This document shows positions 1 to 16,600 of a stretch of DNA of 64,000 bases, piece after piece (positions within the stretch are counted from its first letter, which is position 1; each line of letters opens with the position of its first letter). Both the position numbers and the translations under genes were made by a program. Source of the DNA: Cyanophora paradoxa (Eukaryota; Glaucocystophyceae; Cyanophorales; Cyanophoraceae); assembly GCA_004431415.1 (NCBI GenBank), contig QPMI01000407.1:7501-71500 (forward strand), read 5' to 3'. Under the pieces are notes generated by a model that worked only from the letters and a program-made list of their open reading frames with translations, was not told the DNA's origin and did no database searches.

Positions 1-160
1 GCCCTCAGTGGCGGCGAGGGGGCGAGCCCTCGGGCAAGGCCCGCGGCTGCACGCTTGGCCCGGTAGAGCAACAGAAGGCTTAGAATTCGAGGGGGGGATT
101 TCGACCCCTCGGTTTCAACTTCGATCTCGACGTCGAGTTGCCTATCTGAGAGAGCCCGTG

Positions 161-236
161 GATTGCTCAGCGAACACTGCTAGTCCGAACAGCTACTGGT
201 CTAGTCCAGATATCGTGTGAGTTGTATCTGAAATGC
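161..236 (+). repeat. Dispersed short repeat, copy A
   Basis: About 75 bp sharing long stretches with 26,410-26,484 (same strand) and with the reverse complements of 39,541-39,610 and 44,726-44,796. Shared blocks include GATTGCTCAGCG, CCGAACAGCTAC and CTAGTCCAGATA, and each copy ends at TATCTGAAATGC. The rest of the first 333 bases shows no gene. The family is unknown; it may be the end of a larger non-autonomous element. Confidence 0.6.
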
Positions 237-333
237 CTGACACAGCAAGGATGCCTGAACAGAACAGCAGAATAGTGACGCAATTATGCAGTAGCAAAAG
301 AGGGGAATGTTCCTGCGATGGGGAAATGAAAAA

Positions 334-3300
334 TTAACACGAAGCTGAGCAAATGAGGCACAGAAACCCTCTCTCACGTTGTCTCAAAGCATCCAGCTGC
401 TCTCGCAAGAGCTCAATCTCGTCGGATTGTGCGTGTGCAATCTCAAGGAGTTTTCGTCTGTGCTGTGATGAGTACAGGGATGTGCAAAAGATAAACTACG
501 GATGGACACACCGTGTAACCATGGCCTTATAACGTTTCTCTGCAACGTTTTGCGTCTCCGGCTTCACTGCTGTGAAAACGAAAAGAATCCGTTCGGAAAA
601 GAGAGTGATAACAATGATAAAATCAAATAATATTTACCAAGGGCATGGATGTGTTGCCGTTCAACCACATTCAGCTCCATAATGTGCATGCGCTCTTCCA
701 ATGAAGAGTTTTCATAGGTTTTGTCCTGGGACTGCCTGTCTAGCTTGGCCACGTAAGTCTTTTTGTCCTTGACATGCTCCTCATGCAGCTGAAAGAAGAT
801 GCAACACATTAGCAGGTAGTATTCTGAAATCTTGCCGACACACCTTGGCTCCATGCTTGAGGCGGTTTTCAAGCTGAGCAACTTCTTGTGCCTGCTTGGC
901 TTGGTCTCCCCCACCTTTGATCAACTCTTGGAGGTTCTTGGTTACTCTAAGCAACTGGAATTCTCTGGTCTTGTTCACCCAGTCTTCGGCCTCCATGTCG
1001 AGTCGCTTGTTCTCCCACTCAAGCTGGTGGATTCCCTTGCGGAAATCCTTGATTTCCTTCAGAATGGTCACTTTTTCCTTCCCCAGTTGCCGGATGATGT
1101 TGTTGAGATCCACCACTACAGAGCGCTGCACAAGAACACCATCTGCATAATCTGTCACAACCGCTGCCTGTTCCACCTCCACCTATATCGAACATTCAGT
1201 GCTGGAAGCAAGATTCACATGGCATGGACTGCGCACTTGGCCTTGTTTTAGCTTGCATAGAAGCTCTAAATCGATTGCCTCTCTTGCACGTTCCTCCTGC
1301 AGATCCCGCAACTGCTGAAGAGCCTGCTCATGACTATCACGCACTCGTTCATCGTCCTCACTCAGGAAAAATAAGCGCTGTTGCATCTCTGCAATGGTCA
1401 CACTTCTCCTCTTGATTTCCACCTCTGTCTCAATCTTCTTCTCACGGTATGCAACGACGTGTGACCAGACATCATCAGAGACGTTTGCTGGCCGGTCTTT
1501 GGCCTCAAGAGGATCGGGAAGACTATCCTGTACAGTAGGTCATAAGCTCACATGCACCAACTGCAGTTTTGTGGAAAAGGCACCATGACACTTGCTGCAT
1601 CATAAGCATCGCTTGCATCTTGGCTGGAAGTCACTCCTCCTGCATGTGTGCGGCTGGATTGAAGTGGCTTTCTGTGGGTTGTTTTGCTGTTTTCCACAGA
1701 ACCACGATGAGATGACAACGGGGCATTTGAAGCTGCATCCTTGCCCCTCGTGGAATGACCAACATGCCCTTTAGCGTGACGCTTGCGGAATATCCGAAAT
1801 AGCTCCCCGGCAGTCTGCTCATCGACCTCGGGGGGCAAGTCCTGAAAAGCAAGCCATCTAAGGAAGCATAAAAAAAAAGCAAGCGGAAATGCACATACTC
1901 GCTTGAAATTTCTATCGAAAGCCTTGTCTTCTTGGATGAGGGCCTCTAAACCAGCTCGGCACTCATCATAAGCCCTCTATCCAGTGCGTCATGCAAGAAA
2001 AGGGCCAATTAAAAAAAGAACAATCAACCTTGAAGTCTGATACAGCAGATGCAGTTCTCATGCGGTTCTTGCCCAACTCTTCCACAAGTTCGACGAGTTT
2101 TCGCTCCTATGATGCCCACATGACAACAGAACACCAAGAACCGAATTTTGCGCACCTGGATCTCATCCTCTTCATCTTGCAAGAGTGCCATACTAAGCTT
2201 GATAATGAAAAGCTCATTTTGAAAAATTGACTGATCAACCTGTTGAACACAATAAGAATTGGTTGACCTGTTCAGTTCAAAAATTCAAGTTCTTTGATGA
2301 CAAAGCACATACCGAAATCCGGAGCTCGAAGAGCTGCTGGACCGCTTCATCAAACTTGGCACACTGCTCTGTGACCTCCTGCTTGCATTTCTTCAACTCC
2401 GCTTCCAGTGTTTTCTTTGCTTTTTCTCTTTCCTCCTGCACATTGTAGCAACGCACACTGCTTAGCAGTGGAACTGAATGCGAACAACATTCCAACACAG
2501 CACGGACACGAAGTGCCTTGTCTTTAGCTTCGTACTCCTTTGCCTCCTTCTGCTGTTCCTCTGTCCAATCTTCTGCAGGAACGTCATCCTGAAGCGATGT
2601 CAGTATGAATATGAAGATTCCAGGCTTGGTGTACCATGAAAGAAGGTCGGATAATGTCCTCAATCGCCGAAGTCTCCTTCCTGCAAACAATAAGGTCCAT
2701 GAAATTTCTTTTGGAAAAATTCGTACGTTGGAGCATTCAGAGTGCCCTGCTGTTCTCGTGAGACAAGTGTAGAGCTACTGGCAAACAATGGCAAACAACA
2801 GAACCGCACCCCCATCATCTCGTTCAAAGCACGTAGCGCAAAATCATCACCAGCCTCCATCTTGGCCCTCTCAGCCGCCCTCTGCCTTTCCAGTTCTATC
2901 CGCCTCTGCTCCTCCTCGGACAAGACTTTCTCAACATGGACCTCAGCATCTGAGACAACCAGCGTTCTGTGGGGCTCTTCTGCCTCCGAAAGGTTGGGCA
3001 GGAAAATATCATCCTTGTACTGCGACGCAATGTTTAGACCATACTTATTCCCCCAACCAAGAAATAGATCGCACGCACAGAATCAAGATCGTGATTTACA
3101 GGGTCCAACTTCCGGATCTCATCAATGATTGAACGCATCCGCTCTGCTTTCTCATGCACTTTCTCTGCAAATCACATGAGACTAAGAGGGCAACCCCACC
3201 AATTTAAATTGCTTACCGATTTCCAGGCGTTTCCTGGCAAGTAAGTCCTCGCAACGTTGATTGAACCGGGTCTAACACCCACGTCAGCAAATTCTGAGCT

Positions 3301-6300
3301 CTAGATGATAGATACAAAAGTGTACCTTCAAAGACTGGATCATGGCTTGCAACACGTAAATCTGTGTGCGCTTCTGACCGCTGGATTGCAGGGCTGCATC
3401 TGCAAGCCATGCAGGGCCTTCAACCATGTCCACCTTGGGAGCAGCACTCGAGTCTCCACTCTCCTCTTTGTCTTCCGCATCAGGTCTTCCATTGGGATCT
3501 TGTGATATCCCATTTCCTTGCTGTTGGCTCTGTGGCTGGCTCCCTGTTGACGTAGGTGATGGTGGGCAGAGGACTCGACTAATCCTGCTAGCAAACTCGG
3601 TAATAGACTCCCGCTCCTTTGTTGAGGTTAGATCATCTGTATCTGGATATGCAAAACAATCCAGATATCGCATACCTTCAAAAGGTCTCCGTCGCACAAT
3701 TCAGACAACAGTAATTGGTCAACAGATGCTTGAAGGCCTGCTTCTGAGGCACTTAAATGTCGCATTGGGTAATTGTTGACTTCCGTCGCCCCTAGCAGAG
3801 AGCAGACGCTCATCCCTTGCACAGCCATGGAATCCCAGCACTCTTGTTTTATTCTTGACCAGATTAAGTCACGCGCAAGATCTTCAAGCTTGATTGCCTC
3901 CCTTGTTTGGATAACTTGCTCCTCAGCTTCTTTGATTCTGCGCTCTCTCTCCTCAATGTCTACGATGAATTCTTGCCTGCGAAGCTTCTCAAGCTCGGGT
4001 GCAGCATTGTTCGCCGAGAGCCTGCGCAAGATCATTTACAGACACACGAGCTGTGATAGAGCAGCACGTACGCCGCCAGAAGTTTCTGTCTGAGCTTCCG
4101 AACTGCATTCCGTGCTTTGTTGCGTGCCGTCTATGCTAAATTAGAAACCATCCATGAAGCAATGAAGGAACAAGCTCACCGTGTAGATGGCGTCTTCAAC
4201 CTCGCGCTGATTCTTGAGTTCGCCCTCAAGAAAAGTAAGCTCCTGCTCTTCTTGCTCATCATCTTTGATAACAGGTCGTTCGAAGTTGTTTGGCCATGAA
4301 ATCGTGGCCAGTGCCTGCTCCCGAAGCAGGCTGGGAGGGACCTCGTAACAGAAGAGAGAGCCATCTGTTCCACAGGAGACAAGGAAGCGCTCATCTGGAG
4401 TCGCGATGATAGAAGAAATCTGAGAACCGTGCATTTGACACCTTGGGTAGGCAAGAGTGCAGGACTCAAAGCTACCTGCCCCATCAGCGGATCATGTGAC
4501 CGGCAGGAGAATTTCCGCTCTGCTGGGTGATCCCTGTGACGTAGTATTGCTTGCCCATCCGCACCAGCACTAGCAATGAGGCGACTCTTCCTGCAGGACA
4601 CAACGACTCCACCACCCTTCTCGTGGACCGTGTGCTGAGAAAGGTATCAGAACATCACAACAGGCGAACCAAATAATCACAACGGCTCAAACCTCGCGCA
4701 GAGAAGCATGCACAGCAGTAGATGAAACATTCAACCTATTCTTAAAATCAAAAAGAAAGACAACGTCTAAAAAGTTACACACACACACCCAGTAATGAAC
4801 GGATCATCTGCTGCAGCGACACCTGTCGTACTGGGCTCATCCGGGACCATCCTTGCCAACTCAGGGTCGAACTCTGGTATGTCGATCTCTCGCAGCATCT
4901 TGTCAGATCCCAACGAAAATAGACTTCCCGGGCTCCAAGAATCAGATCTAATGGCGAACTTAGCTCAAAATATGCCACAGGTGTTCTCATCTTATTCTCA
5001 CCCAGGACACCAGCTTAATGAGTGCACAGGTTTCGGAATAATCAACCTGCGCCGCTGGAAGGAAGTTGGCGCTTTTGCAAAATGTATAGCAGAGTAGGCA
5101 GACCGGGGCAACGTGCTGTGGCAAACAGAATTTCCCTTGGGGATCATGGGAGAGACTGGGTGCTTGCACTTCGATGAGTTCGCCTTCCAAAGTAGCTATG
5201 TAGATGACAGGAGGTCTTAGATCTTCGAATGCAACCCACTGCATGCTGCTGATTGTGCCTGAAACAGGAACATAACCAAGTGGCCTGCAGCGGTGACCAT
5301 CTTGGACTTCAAGGAAGAATACCTGCCGATGAGAATTAAAGAAATTCCGAAGCAGCTTCGACTTCCTTTCTGCCGCACCATTTCGTCATTGGAGCCAGTA
5401 ACAAGATATATGCCATCGTTGCTGAAGCAGAGCTGTCGAAGAGGGGCTTTGTGGAGTTTGATGCGGAAAAGCAAATGTGGCTTCCCGACATCGGAAACAT
5501 CCAAGATGCGGAGCACGCCACTTCGGGAGCCAAGCGCTACTGTAGGACATGCGGGGTGTGCTTGTATGCTGAGGAGTGATCCAGGGAAGCTTGTACACGA
5601 AACTCGGCTGTCACCAGGTTTACTAGAGAGCTTGAAGATCTGTAAACTGCCATCCTCTGCAGCAGAAGCAATGTGTTGTGATGTATGAAGAGCTGCGATG
5701 ACATTTGATGTTGTTCCGTAGGGTGGCATGATACATTCAATCTTTGTGAAAATGGACGAAGGCGTCGATGTGCCCGGCCCTGGAATATTGCCCTGAACAT
5801 GCAGAATGTAACTCGCTCCACTTGCTGTACCAAACATGAAACTCTTGAAGTCCGGAGATAGTGACCCGTGGACAACAGCAGCCTGGCTCAGGCTCAGCGG
5901 TGTGCAGATTCAGGCAATCATTCCAAAGAGCGAACCGCGTCTGGAGACATACCGCTGCCACATATAACGACAGTGCCAAGAGGAGTAACCTCTACCCACT
6001 TGATTGACCCATCCTGTCAAACGGGAGCCTCAGGGTGGAAAATACAAAGAGCATGTTATCGTTTTCCAACCTGGCATCCCACAACCACGTTTTCGCTTGT
6101 ACATACGAGAGATGTTATAGTAGAAGCCGAGATGGGCTCGTGAGCTCGCAATGGAATTAAGGAATCTCTTCCAGATTGGTAGAGTGCAAGGTGACCACCT
6201 GTACAGCCAACCAGAAGCTCCCCTTCTTTGTGAGACCACTTGTGCGAGAATGCGCGGCCCTCTGAAATATTTGCTATGTCCCTGAGATTAAATCAGCACC

Positions 6301-6918
6301 TGAGCTGTGAATGGTAAGAGAGAAAGCACGACCTGCACGTGAGTACATGTTGGTCCAGCTCCCTCTCTATGGTCCAGATCATCACATGCCCTAGTCCACT
6401 GGAGCAGAGCTCATTTTGATCACGGGGATTAAAGCTCAGGGACTGGCACGGCGCTGAAAGCTTGGCCTGCGCGCAGCCGTCTAAGCGGTGCTTTTCCTGA
6501 ATGGCTTTGAATCCGCCTGCACCTGTACAAGTTTCTGCTGCCTCTCCCAGTCCCAAACAACGATGCTGAAATCTGGGAGTTTCGCAATTGATGCGAGTCT
6601 GACCCCGTCCTGCGAGAAAGCGAGGTCCGCGTGCTCGACTTCTGCGCTGCCCTCCAACGTGCGTAGCAGGAGTTTCTCATCGTCGATAGCATGCACGTAT
6701 ACGCATGGAAACGGTCTCTTTTCCCCGTACGCGAACACCCTCTTGCGCGCCGAGACAGCAAACGTTGAGATACCAAAGCCGCGCCCGTGCACGAAGTGTC
6801 GCTCGCCGGTCTTGAGCTGCAGAAACTGGAGCGCATTGCCGACGACGGAGAGGCACAGGTTCTCATCCAGGTACTCGACCTTCCCACGCAAGCCGAGGGC
6901 CCACTTGAGCGCTAGCAT
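334..6918 (-). CDS. CFAP43: Cilia- and flagella-associated protein 43 (CFAP43/WDR96)
   Basis: Axonemal protein of motile cilia; in known species it works with CFAP44 in the tether that links inner dynein arms to the doublet. The start ATG at 6,918 is chosen because an in-frame TAG lies just upstream. The N-terminal exon reads LALKWALGLRGKVEYLD and continues with WD-repeat sequence typical of CFAP43 (for example DLAFSQDGVRLASIAKLPDF), and WD-like segments extend to about 4.1 kb. From about 4.1 kb down to 0.3 kb the exons encode charged coiled coil, ending with a RKLLEIAHAQSDEIELLREQ exon and a TAA at 336-334. This WD-then-coiled-coil plan matches the family. Many short GT-AG introns interrupt it, for example the one upstream of the coiled-coil exon whose donor GTAAATATT follows HIHALG. 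Exon borders were not all resolved. It is divergent from BBS2. Confidence 0.85.
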
Positions 6919-7121
6919 GTCGCAGCTGCTTGCGTACACCTACGCTGATTGCATGTCGCTCCGCTAGCGCTGTGCTGGCTGGCAGCTTGCTGGTCACCGA
7001 CCGCTATAGCTAGTGTAGTTTCGGTTCACTAACTTGGGCCTATCGGGGTACATGGCATCGCCAGTCGGCCCTAGGGCGTCTGCAAGCTAGCTTCTGTGCT
7101 AGCTACGCGGCCGCGCCGGCA
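6919..7121. promoter_or_regulatory. Shared 203-bp spacer between divergent ciliary genes CFAP43 and BBS2
   Basis: The CFAP43 start at 6,918 (minus) and the BBS2 start at 7,122 (plus) are separated by 203 bp, so this spacer must hold the core promoters or 5' UTRs of both. It contains several GCTAGC/TAGCTA-type short palindromes. I found no TATA box near either start and no match to the RFX X-box. Bidirectional promoter use is inferred from the layout only. Confidence 0.5.
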
Positions 7122-10100
7122 ATGCTTGTCCCGGGTGCGTCCTGCATTAAGCGTGTACGCTAGCTGCCAGCTAGGTCGTCCATGGTTCTCTCAATTGCGG
7201 CCCGCAGCCTTCACGCTCGCTTTGAACAACACCATCCTCGAGAGGCTCGGTATGCCGAGATGAAATTTATATTTTGCTGGGGTCGCCTCGTCGACCGCCC
7301 GCGCCGACAGCGTGCATTGGGAAGTTCGATGCGAAGCATCCAAGCCTCGCATGCGGCACAAGCGCAGGGAAAATATTCATAAGCAGGTAAGCAGGTATTC
7401 ATAGGCGCTCTGGCCCTATCCTTACGCCTTGTGGAACGCGCGACTCGCAGCCCTCACACACGCGACGAGAACTCGATCCCTGAATTGCGCTTTCTGAATA
7501 TCAATAGAAAGATAACAGCTCTTACCTCGGGACAAATAAATCCTTCGGACCCCAAGGAGGCGTTGCTCGTGGGCACACAAACCAATCTGCTAGCGTGCGC
7601 CACCAGCGTGTTTCGGGGCTCGATCGCATTAAACTGCCGGCGCAGCTATGATGTCGAGGCCAACTCAGATCTTTTCTACAAAGAGTGTCCTGATGGGGTG
7701 TCGTCGCTAATTTTTGGCAAACTTGGATCGATCGATAGCCCTCTTGCCATTGTTGGCGGCAACTGCTCTATACAGGTGAAAGAGGCCTTTTCAGATTCTA
7801 AAAGCGCCTTTCAGGGCATTTCATTCTGTTCAGGGCTTCGATTTCGAAGGCAACGAAGTTTTCTGGACTGTGCGTCGTTCTCGCCTTGCCTGTGACATTC
7901 TTATGGAGACTGCGTGCAGGTTACTGGCGACAACGTATCTGCCCTTTGCTTCTGTGATGTTGATGAGGTTCGATTTCTGGGCAAACCGCCTACACCACCT
8001 ACATTGATGGCATTCAACTCCCCTGCCAGGATGGCTTGAACGAACTCCTAGTGGGCTCCGACGATTTCGAGATGCGAATTTTCCAGAACGAGGAGGTCAT
8101 TGCAGAAGTAACAGAGACAGATAAAATCGTGGCTCTGTGCAAGATCAGAGGCACACGATTCGGGCAAGTAAAGCTCCAGTCTTTTGAATGATTTCTTTCG
8201 TATTCTCTCCTGAGTGAGCTCAGATACGGGTTAAACAATGGCACTGTCGGCGTGTACGATAAGTCAAACCGTGTTTGGAGGGTGAAGTCCAAGCACACAG
8301 TGACATCTATAGCAGGGTGCAATGCAGCCTTCCACGGAACAACTGTGACACTTACGGTATCTGGGGCAGGTTTGACCTCGATGGTGATGGCATACCAGAA
8401 TTGATTTCAGGCTGGTCGAATGGCAAGATTGAAGTCCGGAGTGATCGAAATGGTGAAGTGATATTCAAAGACAGCTTTTCATCACCGATTTCGGCCATTG
8501 TAGAGGTCCGCCACTCTTTATCGACAACATTTCACAGCTTGCTTATTCAAATTCAGGCTGATTATCGCATGGATGGCTCGACTGAAGTGATTTGTTGTGC
8601 AGAAGATGGCCAAGGTCTGTGCAGAAGTTTAGTGGCTTTTTACCACCACTGATCATGCAGACGTATTCCTGTGCAGTCAAGGGGTATTTGCCAGCTGACT
8701 CGGAAGTCATTGCCAGCCGTGTGGACTCCCAGCTGGAGGAAGACACATTGAGGGAGTTGCAGCAGCGGAGACAGGTTCTTAACTTGTATTTCGTAGTGCC
8801 TCGCACTGCGAACTATCGCTGATTTGTTTCCAGGAACTTCTCTTCGAGCTGAAGAACTACGAGGATGGATCCAAAGCAGCACAGCCGGGTGCCCCAGCTC
8901 CAACTCAGGGTGCTATTATTCCACCATCTACAAGAGCAATGTGTACCCTGGAGATGAATGTACAAAGGAAGTGTGTCGACTTGGTTATTCAGACAAATAA
9001 CGAGACAGTTATCAAAGCTGTCATCATCTTTGCCGAGCAGCTCTTCCAGGGCGAGAGCTTCTTTGTGTGCGTTGTTCGCGGAGAATGATTTGCCATTGGT
9101 GTGCTCTCAAACGTTTTCTCCTGCAGACACCCCAAGTCGCCATCAAATGTAGTACGGGTACCTCTGTGCCCACCAAAGGATGTTGCTGCTGATATGCTCA
9201 TCAAGATCTTCGTGGGAACACGTGGAATGTGCGCAGTAATTTTGTTCATTCGAATGCGAAGGACTAAAATGTTCGACAGGCAAACGTTCCATGTGTTTGA
9301 GGTGGTCCAAAAGCTCCCCAAGTTCGCAACATATATGCCCATCGACAGGGATCGTATCAAGGAACCCATCTCGTCTGTCACCTTCCACATCAATGAGCGA
9401 ATAAATAGGGTGAGCTCGAGTATTCTTTGAGGCGGGTTGTGGGCGATAAGAGCTTGCTAGCTAAGTCGTTTGCAGGTTGTGATGTGGATCTCCAATAGTT
9501 TCAACATCGAATACAAAAATACATCACCAGATAGCTTGTATGCATCATTCCTCTCTGTGAGAACTGGGAAAGCATTGTGTATCAAGATGACTTCCGAGGC
9601 AGGTGGCACGGTCAGTTCAAGACTGTCTATAATTTCAATATCAAGAAGTCTTTTTTTTGAACCCTTTAGCAGATTCAGATTCGCACGGATGATATGGACA
9701 CAGCCGGAGAAGTCATCCAAGATCTTTGCAGCTTCCTTGCAGTACAAGAGCTCGACTGCACCGCGGAGTTTCCTGATGTAATGAACTTGAGATCTGATTT
9801 AATCTGCCAAATGTAATGAACGTGCAGGAAATGGAGCATCTCCGAGGCGTTCTTTTGAAGGTGGATGAGTTCAACACAGTGAGGTTCATTGACACAAACC
9901 ATCTGGTTGAGATTTGCTTACCTTGAACTGTAGGTTACGTCTCACTGCAGACGTTGCCGACACATCAAATTTCGTGAAAACGCTGGTTGTGCGGGCAGAA
10001 GATGCCAGAATGCTTGGAGATATGTGTGTCTTTTTCTAGAATTGGTGAGAATTGTCGCATGAAACATAATCATCTCGCAGGCAGCTCATGCGGAAAATGT

Positions 10101-10378
10101 ACCAGCACTTGTACGACCTGAACAAGGATTTGATCACAGAGCATGTCAAAAGGGCGAACAATCACAGTGAACTGCTAGCAGCTCTCAAGGAGGTCAATCA
10201 GATGATTCAGAAAGCAGGGCGTTTGCGGGGTGCGGTGCCTCCATGAAGCTGCTTTTCTCGTTCTATTTCTAATACACAGGCAGTTGGGAATGCAAAGGCG
10301 AAGGTGGTCACAGCATGTAGAAATGCAATCAAGGCAAATAACGTTCACCATCTATTCAAGATCATTCGCGGGGCATGA
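7122..10378 (+). CDS. BBS2: Bardet-Biedl syndrome 2 protein, BBSome subunit
   Basis: Subunit of the BBSome, the coat complex that moves membrane cargo in cilia. Exon 1 is only 13 nt (7,122-7,134); exon 2 is 7,208-7,249; exon 3 is 7,311-7,386; exon 4 starts at 7,451. Joined, they begin [12 protein letters not shown], as in animal BBS2. Later exons give [44 protein letters not shown]-like [19 protein letters not shown] and [12 protein letters not shown], all hallmark BBS2 beta-propeller sequence. The C-terminus [11 protein letters not shown], then after an intron [20 protein letters not shown], matches the family end; TGA is at 10,376-10,378. Introns are GT-AG, mostly 45-75 bp. Paired head-to-head with CFAP43 and tail-to-tail with the DED1 gene. 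Confidence 0.95.
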
Positions 10379-10791
10379 ATTCAAGTGTACACTGTGGCAT
10401 TATCCCCACACGCCCAACCCACCAGCAAGCTGGCTGGCCGGCCCTTGAGTTGCCTAACGCAAGACGAGCACTACTCCCCCGCAATAAGCATGTATGTAGC
10501 TGTACTTTGGCAGCATCGGTTACTGGCCGCTGCACGTCCTTCCGACTGCACTCTAAAAGCTCTCCTCCAGCGCGCTGGACATGAATTGAAGTGGCAAGGT
10601 CCGGGCTTCCTCCGTTCCCTCCTGGCCGTTCCTCCCCACCCCCCAAGGCGATTCAGTGAGCTAGTGTACTGGGAGTGTGCGTGCGCGACGCATTGTACAG
10701 CGAACTGCTAGCAGCACCAGATCTTTTTTTTAACACTCGGAACGACAGGAAAGACTGGCGCTCTGCTCTTTCAAAATGCATGTTGTTCCCT

Positions 10792-13373
<2,582 letters not shown>

Positions 13374-13511
13374 GCGTACCGCTCGACGCATCCCCACCAC
13401 TCATACAGATGTCGAATGTTACCTTGTTGAAGTCACGCGCGGCAGCTGCAGGGCCGCAAAGGAAATCGAGATCGAAGAGACTCCGGACCGTGTACCCCCA
13501 AGCAAGACACA

Positions 13512-13552
13512 CCGTCACACACGGTCACACACCGTCACACACCGTCACACGG
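13512..13552. repeat. Short tandem repeat in DED1-NOL6 spacer
   Basis: Four to five imperfect units of about 10 bp (consensus CACACCGTCA) lie in the 296-bp spacer between the DED1 start (13,373) and the NOL6 start (13,670). The spacer must contain the divergent promoters; no other element was recognised. Confidence 0.6.
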
Positions 13553-13669
13553 TACACCCGCTGACAGCGGGTGCAGCAGCGGCGCCAAGCGGCACCTACA
13601 GCCCTGCTGTCGTTCGCAGTGGAGGCTCTCGACGATCGCTCAACGAAGCCGCTGATCGGCTAGCGCTCG

Positions 13670-16600
13670 ATGATCGACGCCGCCCGATCCGCCGCTCCTT
13701 CAAGGGTGGCTAAGCGAGTTAGGACTGCCCCTGAGCCCCCGCTCGACACCAGCGGCACGCTCGCCGCCGAGGTAGCTTACGAGCGGCGCGCGCCGAGTAC
13801 GTGGTTTTTGATCATGTGCGCATTGATGTTCAGGTCGATCGTTTTGCTAGAGAGAGGGCGTGGCACGTGAAGCTCAGCGGCACGCTCTCCGAGATCACAA
13901 GTTCATGCGCAGGACTTCGAGAGCGCGAGGTCTGCCTGTCTGGGCGATGACAGCCCTAGTCACACGCTGAATGCGATCAGGTGTCGATTGCGGACGTTGA
14001 TCTGATTGACCGGAGCGCTCTCCGCCTCCGAAATCCAGACGCGCGTGTGCTGGTTGCGAAGCCGGACACTTGCGTACCTGTAGGCAGCTTCTTTGTGAAT
14101 TGCGCCTACGATGGAAATCCAAACGTCGATGTCGCGGTTCAAATGCCACGGGTAAGACTGCTTGCAGGATTCGAGCATGTGAATGTGCAGCATATCAACC
14201 CCAGCCGTGTACAGAGCATGTTCCTACAGAAGGATTTCCTGAACTACAAGTACCTAGACAAGCGCTGCCTCTTCCTTGGAGCACTCGCCCAGCATCTTCG
14301 AAACGAGTTGGCTGCATTTTCCGTGCGGCTCATCGCATTCCGTGAAGATCCGGACAAACCAATCCTAGAAATCAAGCTTTGTAAGTCTCGTTTCTGTCGT
14401 TTCATTCCAAACTGATTGCTTCTGTGCAGTGCAGCAGGGCTCTTACGCTTTTCGCCTGATTCCTTGCGTGGCATTGGATACATTCCCACCTGCTAAGCTC
14501 TCTCCCAGCCGGAACTGTGTGCGCTCTGGGGTTCTGAAGGATGAAGGTAAATTCACATCGCGTTCGGCGTCGGTGTGCCTTAAGCCGTGGCAGGTTTCAC
14601 GCCCACCCCCTGGTACAATTCATGCATTTTGGAGGACATGATGCTCACGTCTGTAAATCTGCTCGTGTCGTCTACTCTGGCGACATGTCCAACGCTAAAA
14701 AGAGCATCTATCGTTTTTAGGGTGCGCCACTGTTCAACCCGACCTGATAGTGACTCGGCATTGTGTCCTCATTTTGTCGAAGGCATGGATACACCAGCAG
14801 GGACTTGAAGGCCACGGTGATGGTTTCAATGGTTTTCTTGGAACGACACTTCTTTGCTATCTGCATAAGCAAGGACGCATCACATCAACCACAGATACAT
14901 ACCATGCATTCCGCATTTTTCTCTCTGCGATCGGTGCGATCATTTGTGTATTGTTTTCAATGTTTTGGGTTCCTAATTGGCACAACGAACAGCATCACAT
15001 GAGAGCTTTTACTTTGAACTCCCGGGAACTGATCGGTCTCGAGTGACGGCTTCTCAGGTGTGCTTTTGACCCTCAATTTTTACCTTCTGCTAACTTTTCG
15101 TTTCCCCGGCTCCAGCTGGAATTCAAGGATCGTTTTGCATTCTTGCTTGTCGAGCCCAGTGGGGTTCTCAACCTTGCAGCTCGTGTATCCCAAGCAGCTG
15201 CTGAGCATGTGCTCGTTTCTGGTTTTTCACTTCGTTGTAAACCGACCGCTTTCGTGATCCAACCTTGCAGATGAGAGAAGAAGCTAGGCGCACACTCTCA
15301 GCCTTGTCTTCGCATCTCAAACCAGCTGTTTCGAGGAACGTCTTTCTGTCCAGCATGCCCGCCCTTCTGGCATTCGATGCTTTCACGTCGTACGCCTCTA
15401 TGAATCTCCAAAACGTAATGCTAGAGCCGTTAGCTGAACCGTAGCAGATTCTCCATTCCCGAACAGGCGGTTGAGTCTTCTGGCGGTAAATGGGAGGGAC
15501 GCCAGTATGCAGACAGCGTGACTGATATATTGAAATGTGCTCTCGGGACCCGTGCCGTGCTGATCCGCACTTTTATCCAGGTACTGGATAAGTTTTATTC
15601 TTGAAAGTATGGAAACCACTCATTTTGCGCTCAGATGCAGAGCGGCGCCCGAACTCTTCTTGTGGCGGTCCGGTTGAATGAGCAAAATATGAATCGGCTT
15701 GTGGATGTCGGACCTGCATCGGAAAATACTGCAGAGGTGGCGCTTCTCTACGCCACCTGTCACATGACAACTTTTTTTGAATGGATTAATCGGCATGCAG
15801 GCGGCAGCTTTCAGGTCGTTCTGGGGACCGAAAGCAGAGTTGCGCCGTTTCAAGGATGGCACTATCTGTGAAAGCGTTGGTAATCTCTTATAACTGGATT
15901 CTTTTTTTTCAGCTCATCAAGAAGAACTGAAGGGCCCTTGCAGTTTGGGAGCATCTTGCATCCAAGCGAGAGGAAGTTGTAGGCGAGATTGTGAAGTATG
16001 CACTCCACAGGCATCTGAATGTTAATCCCGACGCAATCTCCACTGTCGGGTCCCCCACTCTTCTGCCAGTCCTCACTATCGCTGGGCATTGTAAACCGAT
16101 CAATTCTTCGCCATGTTGTATGTTGGCTGAAATGAGTCTTGCAGATGAGACTGGCATCGGAGCATCAAAGGCACTCGATGCTCTGAGCAAGCAGATGCGG
16201 AGTCTGAACGGACTTCCATTGCAAATTGCGAGCATTATGCCTTGCCACCCAGGTACGCATCAGCGTTTGAGGTGGCATTCATTTGTCCAAAGCATTTGCG
16301 CAGTTTTCAGCTACACAGAACCTCTCCCTCCAGCACCAAGCTCTCTAGCTGGATCGAGTTGTCCCCGGAATCCCAGCGAGAGCATCTGTGTTCGCGCCCT
16401 AGATGTCGTGCTCCAGGCGAGCGACTACTGTTTTTTCTTGGAATTTCCGCTGTTGACATCGAAATCTAGTTCGAATCGAGTGCACGCTGGCCAGATAACA
16501 TCGAGGCAATCAGCCACACGAAAAGTGCTTTCTACTTGCAGATGCATCATGCGTGAGTTTGATCTATTGATTTGATCAACAATGAACTCTTTATGGACTC

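Noticed and set aside
6919-7121. RFX X-box between CFAP43 and BBS2
   Set aside because: No GTTGCC/GGCAAC-type inverted motif is present in the spacer.
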